A stretch of DNA of 38,013 bases, taken from positions 1 to 38,013 of IMG/VR virus record IMGVR_UViG_3300033141_005271; one strand, given 5' to 3'. This DNA is from a virus. Shown here piece after piece: positions 7,977 through 16,686 of the stretch (its first letter is position 1; every line of letters starts with the position of its first letter). The position numbers and the translations under genes were made by a program. The notes under the pieces were generated by a model that ran no database searches, was not told the origin of the DNA, and saw only the letters and a list, made by a program, of their open reading frames with translations.

Positions 7977-8410
7977 TCACAGTATACTCCATTTTAGTTC
8001 ATTTGTCAAGTAGACATTATTCTTGATAATATTTTTTCTCCTACTGCTCTTACCACTTGATTCGTGCCAACTACCTGTGAAATGTCTGTAATTTTTAATT
8101 TTTCTTGTTTCTCTGTCAAAAGTTGGTTTGTCCCATGATCCAATAATTGTTTCTTTTGGTTTTTCATTTTCATCTCCAAATCTTTTTCTGTAGATTTTAC
8201 AGGCATATGGGTCAATGTCGTTTGCCCACACACAAGTAAATTGTTTTGTTCCCACGCACTTGTACTTAATGACGGAATTTCGCTTACTTCTTTGTTGAAT
8301 CCTAAATTGTACCCTCTTGCTAGTTGAATCATTCACACTTTCAAGTCCGAGTCTGAATCCTCCGACTCCACAGAACAGTTCAATGAATCTGATTTCTTTT
8401 TTTCATTCAT
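7977..8410 (-). pseudogene. Truncated, frameshifted cytosine-C5 DNA methyltransferase remnant
   Basis: The frame to 7977 encodes the hallmark start of a Dcm-type enzyme: motif I FIELFCGVGGFRLGLE and motif II CVWANDIDPYACKIYRKRFG. It lacks motif IV (the PCQ catalytic Cys) and everything after, ending about 50 residues beyond motif II. The only good start, an ATG at 8410 with AGGGGTG upstream, is in another frame. A seven-A run at 8397-8403 followed by G forms A AAA AAG in the zero frame, and a -1 slip there gives MNEKKEIRFIELFCG. This can be a decayed gene with a homopolymer indel or a product made by programmed frameshifting. It cannot be an active methyltransferase as it stands. Confidence 0.8.
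7981..8009 (-). promoter_or_regulatory. Sigma70-type promoter for the UvsY-like/SSB/recombinase operon
   Basis: On the minus strand TTGACA (8004-8009) is followed by a 17-bp spacer and TATACT (7981-7986). Expected transcription start is near 7974, leaving a short leader with GAGAG before the ATG at 7965. The promoter is embedded in the tail of the broken methyltransferase frame. Confidence 0.7.
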
Positions 8411-8418
8411 TTACACCC

Positions 8419-11400
8419 CTATAATTCTAATTTTTCCAATTCACCCCAAACATTTCCTAATTTTATATCAACCTTTATTGGAACATTCACAAAATCAAAA
8501 TGTGAAAAATCTTCCATTAAAAGTTTTGCATTTACAATTATATCCATAAATTCATCTTTCGTAGCATCAATCAAAATAGAATCATGAACATCAGCTATAA
8601 TTTTTGATTCCAATTGATTTTCTCTCATCCATTTCCACAACCTAGCCTCAGCATCAAAAACCAAATCTCTCGCAGTTGAATTATGAGAAACAACATTATA
8701 AATCATAAATGAATGGTCAAAATCATCAACACATAAATCATACATATCAATAACTTGATTCATATCTTGTATATCAATTATTTTTATTCTATAATAATCA
8801 TTATGTTTTTCTCTATTAATAGAATAATACGCAGATACAACATTCCAAAGTTTTTTCTTTTTTTCTGATACTAAAGGCAAATCCAACATTACTGCATCTT
8901 TTAAACACAAAATAACTCTATAAGGAATTTTATGATTCTTTTTTGATGGTTTAAGCTCTCTAATTGTGCTTCTACACCCAACAGAATTAAGTAATAAAAA
9001 AATATCATTAGCCAATCCTTTGCTAACAGTTGTATAACAAAATGAAAAACCATTACTAGTTGTTCCTGTAATACCTCCATCTGAATCAAAAAGTCCTGCC
9101 AACAGAGCCAAACGAAACTCTATTGGTGCTGTAAACAACCAAATTGGAATTCTTTTTTTATCTGCAACAACACGAAACAACCCTAATTTTATAAGCCATT
9201 TTCGAAAAGAAAAATATTCAACACGACCACGCCAATATGACAAATTTCCTTGATATTTAAAAAGTTTCCAATGTGGACTCATTCCATATGATTTCCAAAT
9301 TGAGTCTATTTTATATTTTATTGTCATTGATTCAGAAAAACCTATTGAAACATCTACTCCATTTTTATGTCCATAACTCCCATTACCAATTAAAAATCCA
9401 AGCATCCATGTATCATCAATAGTTGGAACAGAATGAAAAATTAAAGCATTTGATCTTATAATATTAGAATTACAACAATTAGAAGTTTTAAAAATGTCAG
9501 AAGAAACAAGATTATTCGGAAGTTTTCCATTAATAACTTTCGTTGCACTGCTTTTCAAATAATCACCACTTCTCAACTCTTTAACTTTTTTCCAAGTGCC
9601 ATTTTCTAACATAAACTTATGGTCTTTAGAAGCAGAAATTACATAACCTCTATCTGTATAAATCCTAAATTCTCTCTGTTTTTTCCTCCCAACATCAATA
9701 ACATTAGTCCACTTTTTTCCAGACCAAACTTTATCACCAATCTTTATGGTACTAATAGGTCTATACCCAAAATTAGTTAAAACTGGTGTATTACCACTTA
9801 AACACTGAATCGGGTAATTTACAGCCATATTATAGATATGCTTTTTCTCTTTTTCACTCATTCCATTATAAACAGAAAATTTCCATTTTCGACCAAAAAA
9901 TGTAGTTATATACTTACCATCTTCAACTCTATATTGCATCTCCATAATAAAGTCTTTCACTTTTGGATAACGAGACAAAAAAGTGTCAATTCTCCTTTGT
10001 GCCTCACGTTCTGAAATCTTCAACTGCTTTGAAAGACTATAAGCAGAAATCCCATATACAATCCCAAAATTAATTGTTTTCGCTTCAACCCTTTGTTTAG
10101 TTTTTTTCTCATCTGATAGATTAGAATTATCACCAAAAATAGCAAAACGAGTTTCTTCATGAATATCTTTTCCATTTTGAAATGCGTTGATAAGAACATC
10201 ATCCTGTGAAAAAAATGCTAGAGTTCGAAGCTCAAGCTGTGAAAAATCAATTTCTATTAAATGGCTTCTCTTAGCCGTAAACACTTTTCGTATTCCATAA
10301 GGAATGTTTTGTAGATTTGGTTTCTTACATGCCAACCTCCCAGTAGCAGTTCTGCTTGTTAAATACTCAGCATATATAATTCCGTTGATATTAACTTCAT
10401 TATATGGTTCCAAATAAGTTCCACTTATTTTTTCCAATTCTCTGTGCTTTAATAAATCCCCAATAAATGGATGTTTATTTTTGATTAATTTTAAAGTATC
10501 CTTATCTGTAGCAATTTGACCTGACTTAGATGTTTTTTTCTCTGGGGCTATTCCCAAAACTTTCAATACCTCACCCAATTGTTTTGGTGATCTAAAATTT
10601 ATTAATTTCTTATTCTTCTCTTCTATTTTCTCAATTGCATCATAAGAATGCATTTTCTCTTCTAATTTTTGCAAATTTTCCAAATATTCTTTTGATATTT
10701 TCTCCAAATTTTCTTCATGCAATCTCATTCCATCAAGTTCCATTTCACTTAAAACAATACTTGCAGGAGACAAAACTCTCATTAGCAGATAAACTTGTGC
10801 ATCACTTAAAAGTTCAAACAATTTAAACATAACTAAATAAGTCACAAATGAATCTAAAATACAATATTGAGCAACATCACTTATTGGTTTTTTTCTTAAA
10901 TTTCGTACATCAAGAACTCCATACCCACCATAATCTGTATATTTCCATGCCATACTCTTCAAACTTTGTGGATCTCTTTCTCCAACATAGAGATAATGAC
11001 CAATTTTAGTATCAAATTTGAAATTTAAAACATCAATTCCAAAACAATACTTCAACCATTTAACATCAAATTTTCCATTTTGCCCAACAGAAAAAATTTC
11101 AGAAGAAGAAAAAATATGTGCTATTGAATCCATTACTTCCTGACTATTATCATAAAAAGGACTTTCAGGATGCTGAAGAGGCAAAACCCAATTCTTATCT
11201 TTTCCACTCCCAAACGAAAAACTAATCATCAAAACTTGAGGATTATCAAGTTTCTGAGGTTCCAATCCTGTAGTTTCCAAATCAAAAGCAAAACAAGGTT
11301 CATTTTTTAATGCATCCAAAAAATCATTAACTTTTTCTTTTGTATCAATGAATGTATATTGAATATTCTTATCTACATCTAACCAAGTTTTTACTTTACT

Positions 11401-11901
11401 CAAATCCTGTTTGAACTGTTCTGATGTTTTTGGATTATAATTTCTTAACACATATGATGGATGATATGTTGCAAAATAATTATATTCATTTCCTGCAAAT
11501 CCATACCCTCGATAGAGTGTTATTCCTTTTTTGTTTAAAAGTGAAGACATTGGTGTATTACCAAGAAGAACAACAAGACCTTTAAAACCTTCAAGTTCCT
11601 GAAGCAAGTATTTACTACAACATCTCATTTCAGATGTAGTTGGAGTTCTATTATTCAAAGGTCGGCATCTACAAATATTGGCAAATACAACATCATTCTC
11701 ATCTATTCCAACTTCTTTCATTGTCAAACGAAGAAGTTGCCCAGCTCTTCCAACAAATGGTTTTCCTTGTTTTTCCTCATCTGCTCCTGGTGCCTCACCA
11801 ACAAAAACAACTTTAGCTGTTTTATAATTACCATAAGAATGAACTACAATCTTATCATCAGTATTTAATGGACATTTTTTACAAAAATCAATAGAAGTCA
11901 T
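8419..11901 (-). CDS. Uracil-DNA glycosylase (family 4)-DNA polymerase I fusion, interrupted by an intein
   Basis: 1160 aa. Residues 1-175 form a family 4 UDG with iron-sulfur Cys (C7, C10, C79, C94/95), GEAPGADEEKQGKPFVGRAG, CRCRPLNNR and HPSYVLR. A 3'-5' exonuclease follows, beginning FAFDLETTG near residue 204. The family A polymerase comes next, with DFSQLELRTLAFFS (motif A), RVEAKTINFGIVYGIS (motif B) and ADVHDSILID (motif C). An intein of 375 residues (700-1074) splits NYPIQ from STARDLVFD, so the spliced enzyme is 785 aa. Phage SPO1 polymerase has a comparable UDG-like N-terminal domain. The ATG overlaps the previous stop (ATGA). This is the likely replicative polymerase. Confidence 0.93.
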   Translation of the reverse strand: MTSIDFCKKCPLNTDDKIVVHSYGNYKTAKVVFVGEAPGADEEKQGKPFVGRAGQLLRLTMKEVGIDENDVVFANICRCRPLNNRTPTTSEMRCCSKYLLQELEGFKGLVVLLGNTPMSSLLNKKGITLYRGYGFAGNEYNYFATYHPSYVLRNYNPKTSEQFKQDLSKVKTWLDVDKNIQYTFIDTKEKVNDFLDALKNEPCFAFDLETTGLEPQKLDNPQVLMISFSFGSGKDKNWVLPLQHPESPFYDNSQEVMDSIAHIFSSSEIFSVGQNGKFDVKWLKYCFGIDVLNFKFDTKIGHYLYVGERDPQSLKSMAWKYTDYGGYGVLDVRNLRKKPISDVAQYCILDSFVTYLVMFKLFELLSDAQVYLLMRVLSPASIVLSEMELDGMRLHEENLEKISKEYLENLQKLEEKMHSYDAIEKIEEKNKKLINFRSPKQLGEVLKVLGIAPEKKTSKSGQIATDKDTLKLIKNKHPFIGDLLKHRELEKISGTYLEPYNEVNINGIIYAEYLTSRTATGRLACKKPNLQNIPYGIRKVFTAKRSHLIEIDFSQLELRTLAFFSQDDVLINAFQNGKDIHEETRFAIFGDNSNLSDEKKTKQRVEAKTINFGIVYGISAYSLSKQLKISEREAQRRIDTFLSRYPKVKDFIMEMQYRVEDGKYITTFFGRKWKFSVYNGMSEKEKKHIYNMAVNYPIQCLSGNTPVLTNFGYRPISTIKIGDKVWSGKKWTNVIDVGRKKQREFRIYTDRGYVISASKDHKFMLENGTWKKVKELRSGDYLKSSATKVINGKLPNNLVSSDIFKTSNCCNSNIIRSNALIFHSVPTIDDTWMLGFLIGNGSYGHKNGVDVSIGFSESMTIKYKIDSIWKSYGMSPHWKLFKYQGNLSYWRGRVEYFSFRKWLIKLGLFRVVADKKRIPIWLFTAPIEFRLALLAGLFDSDGGITGTTSNGFSFCYTTVSKGLANDIFLLLNSVGCRSTIRELKPSKKNHKIPYRVILCLKDAVMLDLPLVSEKKKKLWNVVSAYYSINREKHNDYYRIKIIDIQDMNQVIDMYDLCVDDFDHSFMIYNVVSHNSTARDLVFDAEARLWKWMRENQLESKIIADVHDSILIDATKDEFMDIIVNAKLLMEDFSHFDFVNVPIKVDIKLGNVWGELEKLEL
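8680..9804 (-). mobile_element. Intein with LAGLIDADG homing endonuclease in DNA polymerase
   Basis: 375 residues. Block A starts CLSGNTPVLT (Cys1), block B has SASKDHKFM, and two LAGLIDADG motifs are present (WMLGFLIGNGSYG and ALLAGLFDSDGGI). The C-terminus reads DHSFMIYNVVSHN followed by Ser as the first downstream extein residue. All splicing residues (Cys1, penultimate His, Asn, Ser+1) are present, so a class 1 intein able to splice is expected. It is inserted next to the conserved polymerase segment NYPIQ/STARD, corresponding to NFPIQGTAAD in bacterial Pol I. The endonuclease acidic residues look intact. Confidence 0.93.
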
Positions 11902-12704
11902 TTCATTACCTTATAAAATTCTTTATGTATCGCCATACAAACCTCATTTACAAAATGATGATCTGGTCTTGCAGGTAGTCTTGAATTGTTTAATGCATCA
12001 AGCAATTTAGGAAATAAACTTTCTGCATATTTTAATACATCGTCTTTTTTCCACTCACCTCTCTTAATTTCCAATAACATCTGAGCATCTGGTCGCTCAA
12101 CCTGTAATTCACCAGTAGAAAGTGCCTCTATTCCCTGTTTTAGAAGTCTTATCAAATGACTAGCATTTTTTACGTCATACCCAAATTTTTCTATTAATTC
12201 CTTCCTTTTAGCACCCATACGATCAGTTGGAGCATGATGAGTCATCCTATGGAGCTGAGAATAGGCATAACCTGAAAAAGAGTTATACATTCGTTTTGAC
12301 ATAAACTTATGTCTATTTTCTATAAGTATTTCACCAAGCGGATGTACATCAATATAATGTTTTTTATCTAACCATAAAAGCATCAAAACGTTAGGATTTT
12401 GTTTAAGTAATAACTCAATAAATTTTTGCAAGGTATAACAAACAATATCCCATTGAATAATTTTCTTTTGGCTGATTTGCTCTTCAAAAGTTCTTTCAAT
12501 TGTCTCCATTCGTTCAATTCCAAAAATAACCGATTCAGGTGCAACAAAAATATTCATTAAATCTTTATCATCGTTTGTAGTTTTAGATTCATAAGTACCA
12601 TGAGCAATACTACCACGATATGCCTGTATGATGTAGTAAGGTTCAATTCTACTAAGTAATTGATCAGTTCTGAATATAGCTTTGGTCTGTATTGATAAAC
12701 TCAT
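11898..12704 (-). CDS. RlaP-type nucleotidyltransferase (DNA polymerase beta superfamily)
   Basis: 268 aa. The N-terminal half has AYRGSIAHGTY followed by NDDKDLMNIFVAP, matching the G-S...D-x-D core of the predicted nucleotidyltransferases in the RlaP family (Pfam PF10127). WDIVCYTLQKFIELLLKQNPN is also typical of that family. These proteins are linked to RNA repair in some bacteria and are common in phages, but their substrate is poorly known. No RNA ligase or kinase was found in the window. The stop overlaps the polymerase start by four bases. Confidence 0.75.
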   Translation of the reverse strand: MSLSIQTKAIFRTDQLLSRIEPYYIIQAYRGSIAHGTYESKTTNDDKDLMNIFVAPESVIFGIERMETIERTFEEQISQKKIIQWDIVCYTLQKFIELLLKQNPNVLMLLWLDKKHYIDVHPLGEILIENRHKFMSKRMYNSFSGYAYSQLHRMTHHAPTDRMGAKRKELIEKFGYDVKNASHLIRLLKQGIEALSTGELQVERPDAQMLLEIKRGEWKKDDVLKYAESLFPKLLDALNNSRLPARPDHHFVNEVCMAIHKEFYKVMK

Positions 12705-12746
12705 GGGAATTACCTGTCAGTATCCTGAATATGGGCAGATGACTCT

Positions 12747-12872
12747 TTAATTGCAATAGCCAGAGTCAAAAAGAGCATATCCTATTCCTTTAAGTACACT
12801 AACTTGATGCACACCTGTATTAAGTTTGTCATAAGATAACTTTGTGGATACTTCAAATGTAATGTTATTCAT
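12747..12872 (-). CDS. Small hypothetical protein, 41 aa
   Basis: This short frame (MNNITFEVSTKLSYDKLNT...) begins within the last codons of the Ntn-hydrolase gene and has AAGGAG about 11 bases upstream, so coupled translation is plausible. It looks like a small beta protein with no recognisable motif. The remaining bases to 12704 hold a short inverted repeat GACTCT/AGAGTC (12741-12746 with 12762-12767) and the ribosome binding site of the nucleotidyltransferase gene. Confidence 0.5.
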   Translation of the reverse strand: MNNITFEVSTKLSYDKLNTGVHQVSVLKGIGYALFDSGYCN

Positions 12873-13449
12873 TTTTCTCTTTCTCCTTATTTGGTTCACT
12901 ATGGTCCAATTCACCTATAGTAAATGGACCTCTGACACCAGCTGAAAAATATTCCGCAGTTCTAAGTGCCAGTAATATTCTATCCTTTGGACTATATTTT
13001 TTGCTATCTTTCGTAGCAAACAATGATCCCAATGCATATTGTTCTCCACATCCAACGGAATCAAACCCATCAATGCATTCACCTACTTGCAAATCACTAT
13101 CTACGATATATAATCTGTTGTTATACCCCACTAAGAAACATCCACCTTCCTCTACACCATCTTTAACTTTCAAACATCCACCAGCTTTTAATCTCTTTCT
13201 TACTGCATCAATAAAATCAGTACACATATATTCATAATCAGAATCTGTTGTTCTTTGTCTGGGTGGATGAAAACCAAATCTTAATAATTGACCCATTCTA
13301 AATGAAGATGTATAACCTATTAAAAAGCGACCATCAACTGAGAATACCTTCACATCTTTCCGAACTCTAAGATTCAGTCCTTCAACACCAGCACTATCAC
13401 CTCCTATCCAAACGCTTTTACCATCAACTAGTCCAACAATACAAGTCAT
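12865..13449 (-). CDS. HslV/proteasome-like Ntn hydrolase
   Basis: 194 aa of the N-terminal nucleophile hydrolase fold. If the initiator Met is removed, the mature protein starts T-C-I-V-G. Counting from that Thr, Asp falls at 17 (IGGDSAG) and Lys at 33 (RKDVKVF), exactly the Thr1/Asp17/Lys33 catalytic set of proteasome beta subunits and HslV. The later SVGCGEQYALGSL near residues 130-142 matches the conserved Gly-rich segment around residue 129 of that family. No propeptide is present, as in HslV. No HslU or other unfoldase gene was seen nearby. It may be a self-assembling peptidase; substrate unknown. GAGGAT lies six bases before the ATG. Confidence 0.75.
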   Translation of the reverse strand: MTCIVGLVDGKSVWIGGDSAGVEGLNLRVRKDVKVFSVDGRFLIGYTSSFRMGQLLRFGFHPPRQRTTDSDYEYMCTDFIDAVRKRLKAGGCLKVKDGVEEGGCFLVGYNNRLYIVDSDLQVGECIDGFDSVGCGEQYALGSLFATKDSKKYSPKDRILLALRTAEYFSAGVRGPFTIGELDHSEPNKEKEKNE

Positions 13450-13458
13450 GATATATCC

Positions 13459-13701
13459 TCATCTATTTTCAAACAATTCTTTTAAAGCCAGATATAATAA
13501 TTTCCAAGCTGTATAAGATTTTCTTGGAAAGTTATCAATTTCAACTTGTTTAAATTTACTGCCCATCTTTCCACATATTCTAGCAGTATAGTTTCCATGA
13601 CTCTCTGTTCCAGTCCCATCATTTGTAATCATTGCAGTACCAATTATTTTACGTTTGTTTAAATCTCCATATTTCCATAATTCAATTGTTATAAGTAACA
13701 T
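13459..13701 (-). CDS. Hypothetical protein, 80 aa
   Basis: A small protein starting with a strand-rich segment (LLITIELWKYG), then NDGTGTESHGNYTARI and FPRKSYTAWKLLYLALKEL. This pattern of two strands, a Gly/Thr-rich turn and a C-terminal helix recurs in phage hypothetical proteins that I recall, but no function is known to me. GAGGAG lies seven bases before the ATG. It sits between the replicative helicase and the Ntn hydrolase genes. Confidence 0.75.
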   Translation of the reverse strand: MLLITIELWKYGDLNKRKIIGTAMITNDGTGTESHGNYTARICGKMGSKFKQVEIDNFPRKSYTAWKLLYLALKELFENR

Positions 13702-13703
13702 TT

Positions 13704-15071
13704 TTACTCCTCTACTTCCATACTTGGATCAAAAACCAAACAATTTGCCTTGTTTAGCACTAGATTGACACCAATCCTATCTCTCATTTCCCTTCCTCCA
13801 GCTATGAATAAATTAATTCTTTGCAAATCTTTTTCTTCTTCTTCTTTTTTCATACCAAGAGTCACTATAAGATCTGCATCCCTCATAGGTTCAATACTAT
13901 CAGCTGAATGCTCTAAATCAACTTTTTCCTTAGATTTACTAGCACGACTTGATTGATGTAGAACCCACAAAGCAATATTCTGTTGGTATGCCAAAGCAAG
14001 CAATTCCTTAGTTATGAATCCTAGCATATGGTACTTACCACCAGAGGATAGATCGATCTTCAAAGATCTATCAGCTGGTCTCATCAACCCCAAATAGTCA
14101 ATAATCAGCAAATCAGGTTTAAAATTTTTTAACATTTTTAATTTTTGCAAATGAGCTTCAATTGTCATTGCAGTCATCTTTCCAGAAGGATATTTTTTAA
14201 TAACAATCGTCCCCATCTTATGTCCATTTGTTTTTATCTCCAATTCAGTTTTTATTGCATTTAAAACCTCAGCCTCTCTTGTCAAGAGTTGATCTTTTGG
14301 AACTCCAGAAATACGAGAGTCATACAAAACTTCAGTTCGTTCCTGTGATGACTCAAGAGTGTAATGAATGACATTATACCCTGCAAATGCTGCTCCAACT
14401 CCAAAATTCACTGATACAATTGTTTTTCCCCTTTTCATTGGGCCCATTAGTATTGCCATTTCTCCTACAGCAACACCACCACCTAAAATTTTATCAAACC
14501 TGTCAATTCCTGTAGGAATAGCAAGCTGAGAACGAGAATGCCCAGAACGCCTTCGATCTAGTCTCTCCTCCAACTCATCGAAATAAAAAGCCCCCAAATT
14601 TTCGGAATCTTCACCAATCATAATAGCCTCCTTAATATTTGTCATAATCTTGCCATAGTCTTTATATTTTTTTAATGTCTCAACCGAACCAATAATAGCA
14701 TTTTTTACTGCTTGATATCTGGCAAAATCAATAATTTTATCTTTAACATAGGAAAAATCTGCTGTCTCAGCCAAAAGTCCCAATTCCGTTACTTTTTTCC
14801 AGTACAAATCTGATGGCAAACTACTATTCTTCCCAAGGAATATTTGTACTTCTTCTATTAACTCATCAAAAACAGGTCCTCTCCTATACTTTTTGTAAAA
14901 CTTCAAAATTATTCTTATTATATTTCCTATTATTTTATTATCAAAGAATTCAGGCTTGATTATCTCATAATTTTGAGATAAAAATCCTTGATCTCGAACA
15001 ATCATTGCAGCTATTCGAGTCTGAATCCCTTCCGAAAATCCATATTTTGATTCTTGCTCTTTATTAGACAT
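13704..15071 (-). CDS. DnaB-like replicative DNA helicase
   Basis: 455 aa. The N-terminal helical domain is followed by a RecA-fold ATPase: GGGVAVGEMAILMGPMKRGKT (Walker A), HYTLESSQERTEVLYDSR, LLIIDYLGLM (Walker B), LHQSSRASKS and a final Arg-rich GGREMRDRIG. The order and spacing are those of DnaB/T4 gp41 hexameric helicases. I set the start at the ATG at 15071, which has AAAGGA five bases upstream; a TTG extends the frame to 15086 without improving it. No primase was identified in the window. Confidence 0.87.
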   Translation of the reverse strand: MSNKEQESKYGFSEGIQTRIAAMIVRDQGFLSQNYEIIKPEFFDNKIIGNIIRIILKFYKKYRRGPVFDELIEEVQIFLGKNSSLPSDLYWKKVTELGLLAETADFSYVKDKIIDFARYQAVKNAIIGSVETLKKYKDYGKIMTNIKEAIMIGEDSENLGAFYFDELEERLDRRRSGHSRSQLAIPTGIDRFDKILGGGVAVGEMAILMGPMKRGKTIVSVNFGVGAAFAGYNVIHYTLESSQERTEVLYDSRISGVPKDQLLTREAEVLNAIKTELEIKTNGHKMGTIVIKKYPSGKMTAMTIEAHLQKLKMLKNFKPDLLIIDYLGLMRPADRSLKIDLSSGGKYHMLGFITKELLALAYQQNIALWVLHQSSRASKSKEKVDLEHSADSIEPMRDADLIVTLGMKKEEEEKDLQRINLFIAGGREMRDRIGVNLVLNKANCLVFDPSMEVEE

Positions 15072-15086
15072 TATTCCTTTTTCCAA

Positions 15087-15851
15087 TTATATTTTTTGAA
15101 ATACTAAGATATACTCATGTAACTTAACTGTATAACCAAATTTGTCGGCCTGTTTTAGAAATATTGGTACTCTATAGTTTATACTTTTATCTATAATTAC
15201 TTTATCAAAAATAGAAAATGAATTTGCTTTAAATATATTAATAGTATCTGTTGAAAAGTCATAAAAAATTCCCTTTTTTCTAAAATCACCAACAACAAAA
15301 ACACAAAATGAATTTTGTTTTAAACATCTATTAATCTCTTTAATAACTTTAGTATATTCTAATAAAAAATTTGAATAAGTAGAATATGCAGATAATTGTC
15401 CATCTTTTACTTGGTACTTTTCTAAATTCCAATATGGCGGACAAGTATAACAAAAATCTACCATTTCATTATTTAATGGAATGTTTCTAGAATCTGCTAA
15501 AATATTATCAACATTGAAATTTATCTTTGCATATTTTATTGCTTCGTCACTAATATCAAATCCAAAATAGCTATAACCAAATTTTTTAGCATAAAAATGA
15601 CGTTCTCCCCATCCAGCAAAAGGATCTACAATAATTCTACTTCCTCGTGCATAATATTTCAAAATAAATTCAGATATATCTGCATCAAAGTAACTCTTTG
15701 TTCGTCTACTACTTTCATTATAATATTTATCCCAAGTATTAGATTTCCGATTTTGCCTAAGACTTCGTTCTTTAGTATTCCTTTGAATTTTTATTATTGA
15801 AACTGGTAAATAATTATATTTATCTTTCACTTGTATTATTTTTTCAGACAT
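15087..15851 (-). CDS. DNA methyltransferase (amino-MTase type)
   Basis: 254 aa SAM-dependent methyltransferase. Motif I is VDPFAGWGERHFY and the following acidic loop is YFGFDISDEAIKYA. Motif IV is YTCPPYWN, the catalytic form of N6-adenine or N4-cytosine enzymes, and a later VFVVGDFR corresponds to motif VI or VIII. The order is motif I before motif IV. There is only a short spacer for target recognition, so the specificity module may be small or supplied by another protein. The start overlaps the end of the upstream gene by eight bases, so the two could be a pair. Confidence 0.8.
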   Translation of the reverse strand: MSEKIIQVKDKYNYLPVSIIKIQRNTKERSLRQNRKSNTWDKYYNESSRRTKSYFDADISEFILKYYARGSRIIVDPFAGWGERHFYAKKFGYSYFGFDISDEAIKYAKINFNVDNILADSRNIPLNNEMVDFCYTCPPYWNLEKYQVKDGQLSAYSTYSNFLLEYTKVIKEINRCLKQNSFCVFVVGDFRKKGIFYDFSTDTINIFKANSFSIFDKVIIDKSINYRVPIFLKQADKFGYTVKLHEYILVFQKI

Positions 15852-16641
15852 ATTTCATTAATTCCTTATTTTCAAACTGAAGAGAACTATGTATCTCCAT
15901 AGCCTCTTTATATTTTTCATATCCCAATTTCTCCTTTACTTTTAACTTTATTGTCTTTAAATCATTTGATTGTCCATTTTCTACAACTGGTGAAACTGAG
16001 ATATAAATATTTGATACCATTTTTGCTCTGTATAAAAATTTTAATTCCTCAATAGCCATATCTGAAGTTATCTCTTGATTATGCGATATAAGATACTTTA
16101 ATCGATTATAAAATTTGGTAGCTGAAAAAAGAATTGAGTTTTTAATATCCAATTCAACCTTTTTCTCTTTTTTAACTTTTCCAAAAAAGTCTAATCTTTT
16201 TTCATCTGCTAATGCACACTGTCTAAACCGTTCTTCAGCAGATGGAGAAACTAAAAAACCAAAAGTCAATATTTTCTTTCCATCAAACAATTCACTGAAT
16301 TCTTCTTTAAAATACCGAAAATTAAATTCCATATATTTTTCAAATGGAACATTTAGTCTTTTACAAATATTAACAAATTTTTTGAAATTGTCAAATTTCT
16401 TTTTTGCTCTTTTTGCTCTTTCAGTTAAAATCATCCGTCTATTTTTACTTCGTCTTTTTTCATTTAATTCCCATTTAAGTGGAACTTCATAAACTTTAGC
16501 CTTTCCAAGATATTTGAAACTGAACATGCTGAAGAGATTTGATATTTTCTGATAGTTTTCTTCTGTATGAATATTTTCACTAGAAAGTTTGAATTTACCT
16601 AATTTTTCTAAATTAATTGTTTTTGACTCAATTTCTTCCAT
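15844..16641 (-). CDS. Hypothetical protein, 265 aa, coupled to the methyltransferase
   Basis: Unrecognised. It is strongly basic and helical, with a Lys/Arg-rich central stretch (ELNEKRRSKNRRMILTERAK) that could bind nucleic acid, and no Cys cluster or membrane segment. Overlap of its stop with the methyltransferase start suggests joint production, so a DNA-recognition partner is conceivable, but this is inference. GAGTAG lies upstream of the ATG. It is the first gene after the repeat-rich gap at 16642-16854. Confidence 0.75.
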   Translation of the reverse strand: MEEIESKTINLEKLGKFKLSSENIHTEENYQKISNLFSMFSFKYLGKAKVYEVPLKWELNEKRRSKNRRMILTERAKRAKKKFDNFKKFVNICKRLNVPFEKYMEFNFRYFKEEFSELFDGKKILTFGFLVSPSAEERFRQCALADEKRLDFFGKVKKEKKVELDIKNSILFSATKFYNRLKYLISHNQEITSDMAIEELKFLYRAKMVSNIYISVSPVVENGQSNDLKTIKLKVKEKLGYEKYKEAMEIHSSLQFENKELMKYV

Positions 16642-16686
16642 TTTCTACTCTATTTATATATTAGTATTAATAATATATTTCTTCAG

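Noticed and set aside
8006-8332. 108-aa frame overlapping the methyltransferase remnant
   Set aside because: The overlapping frame carries unmistakable C5-methyltransferase motifs; this one has none and no ribosome binding site.
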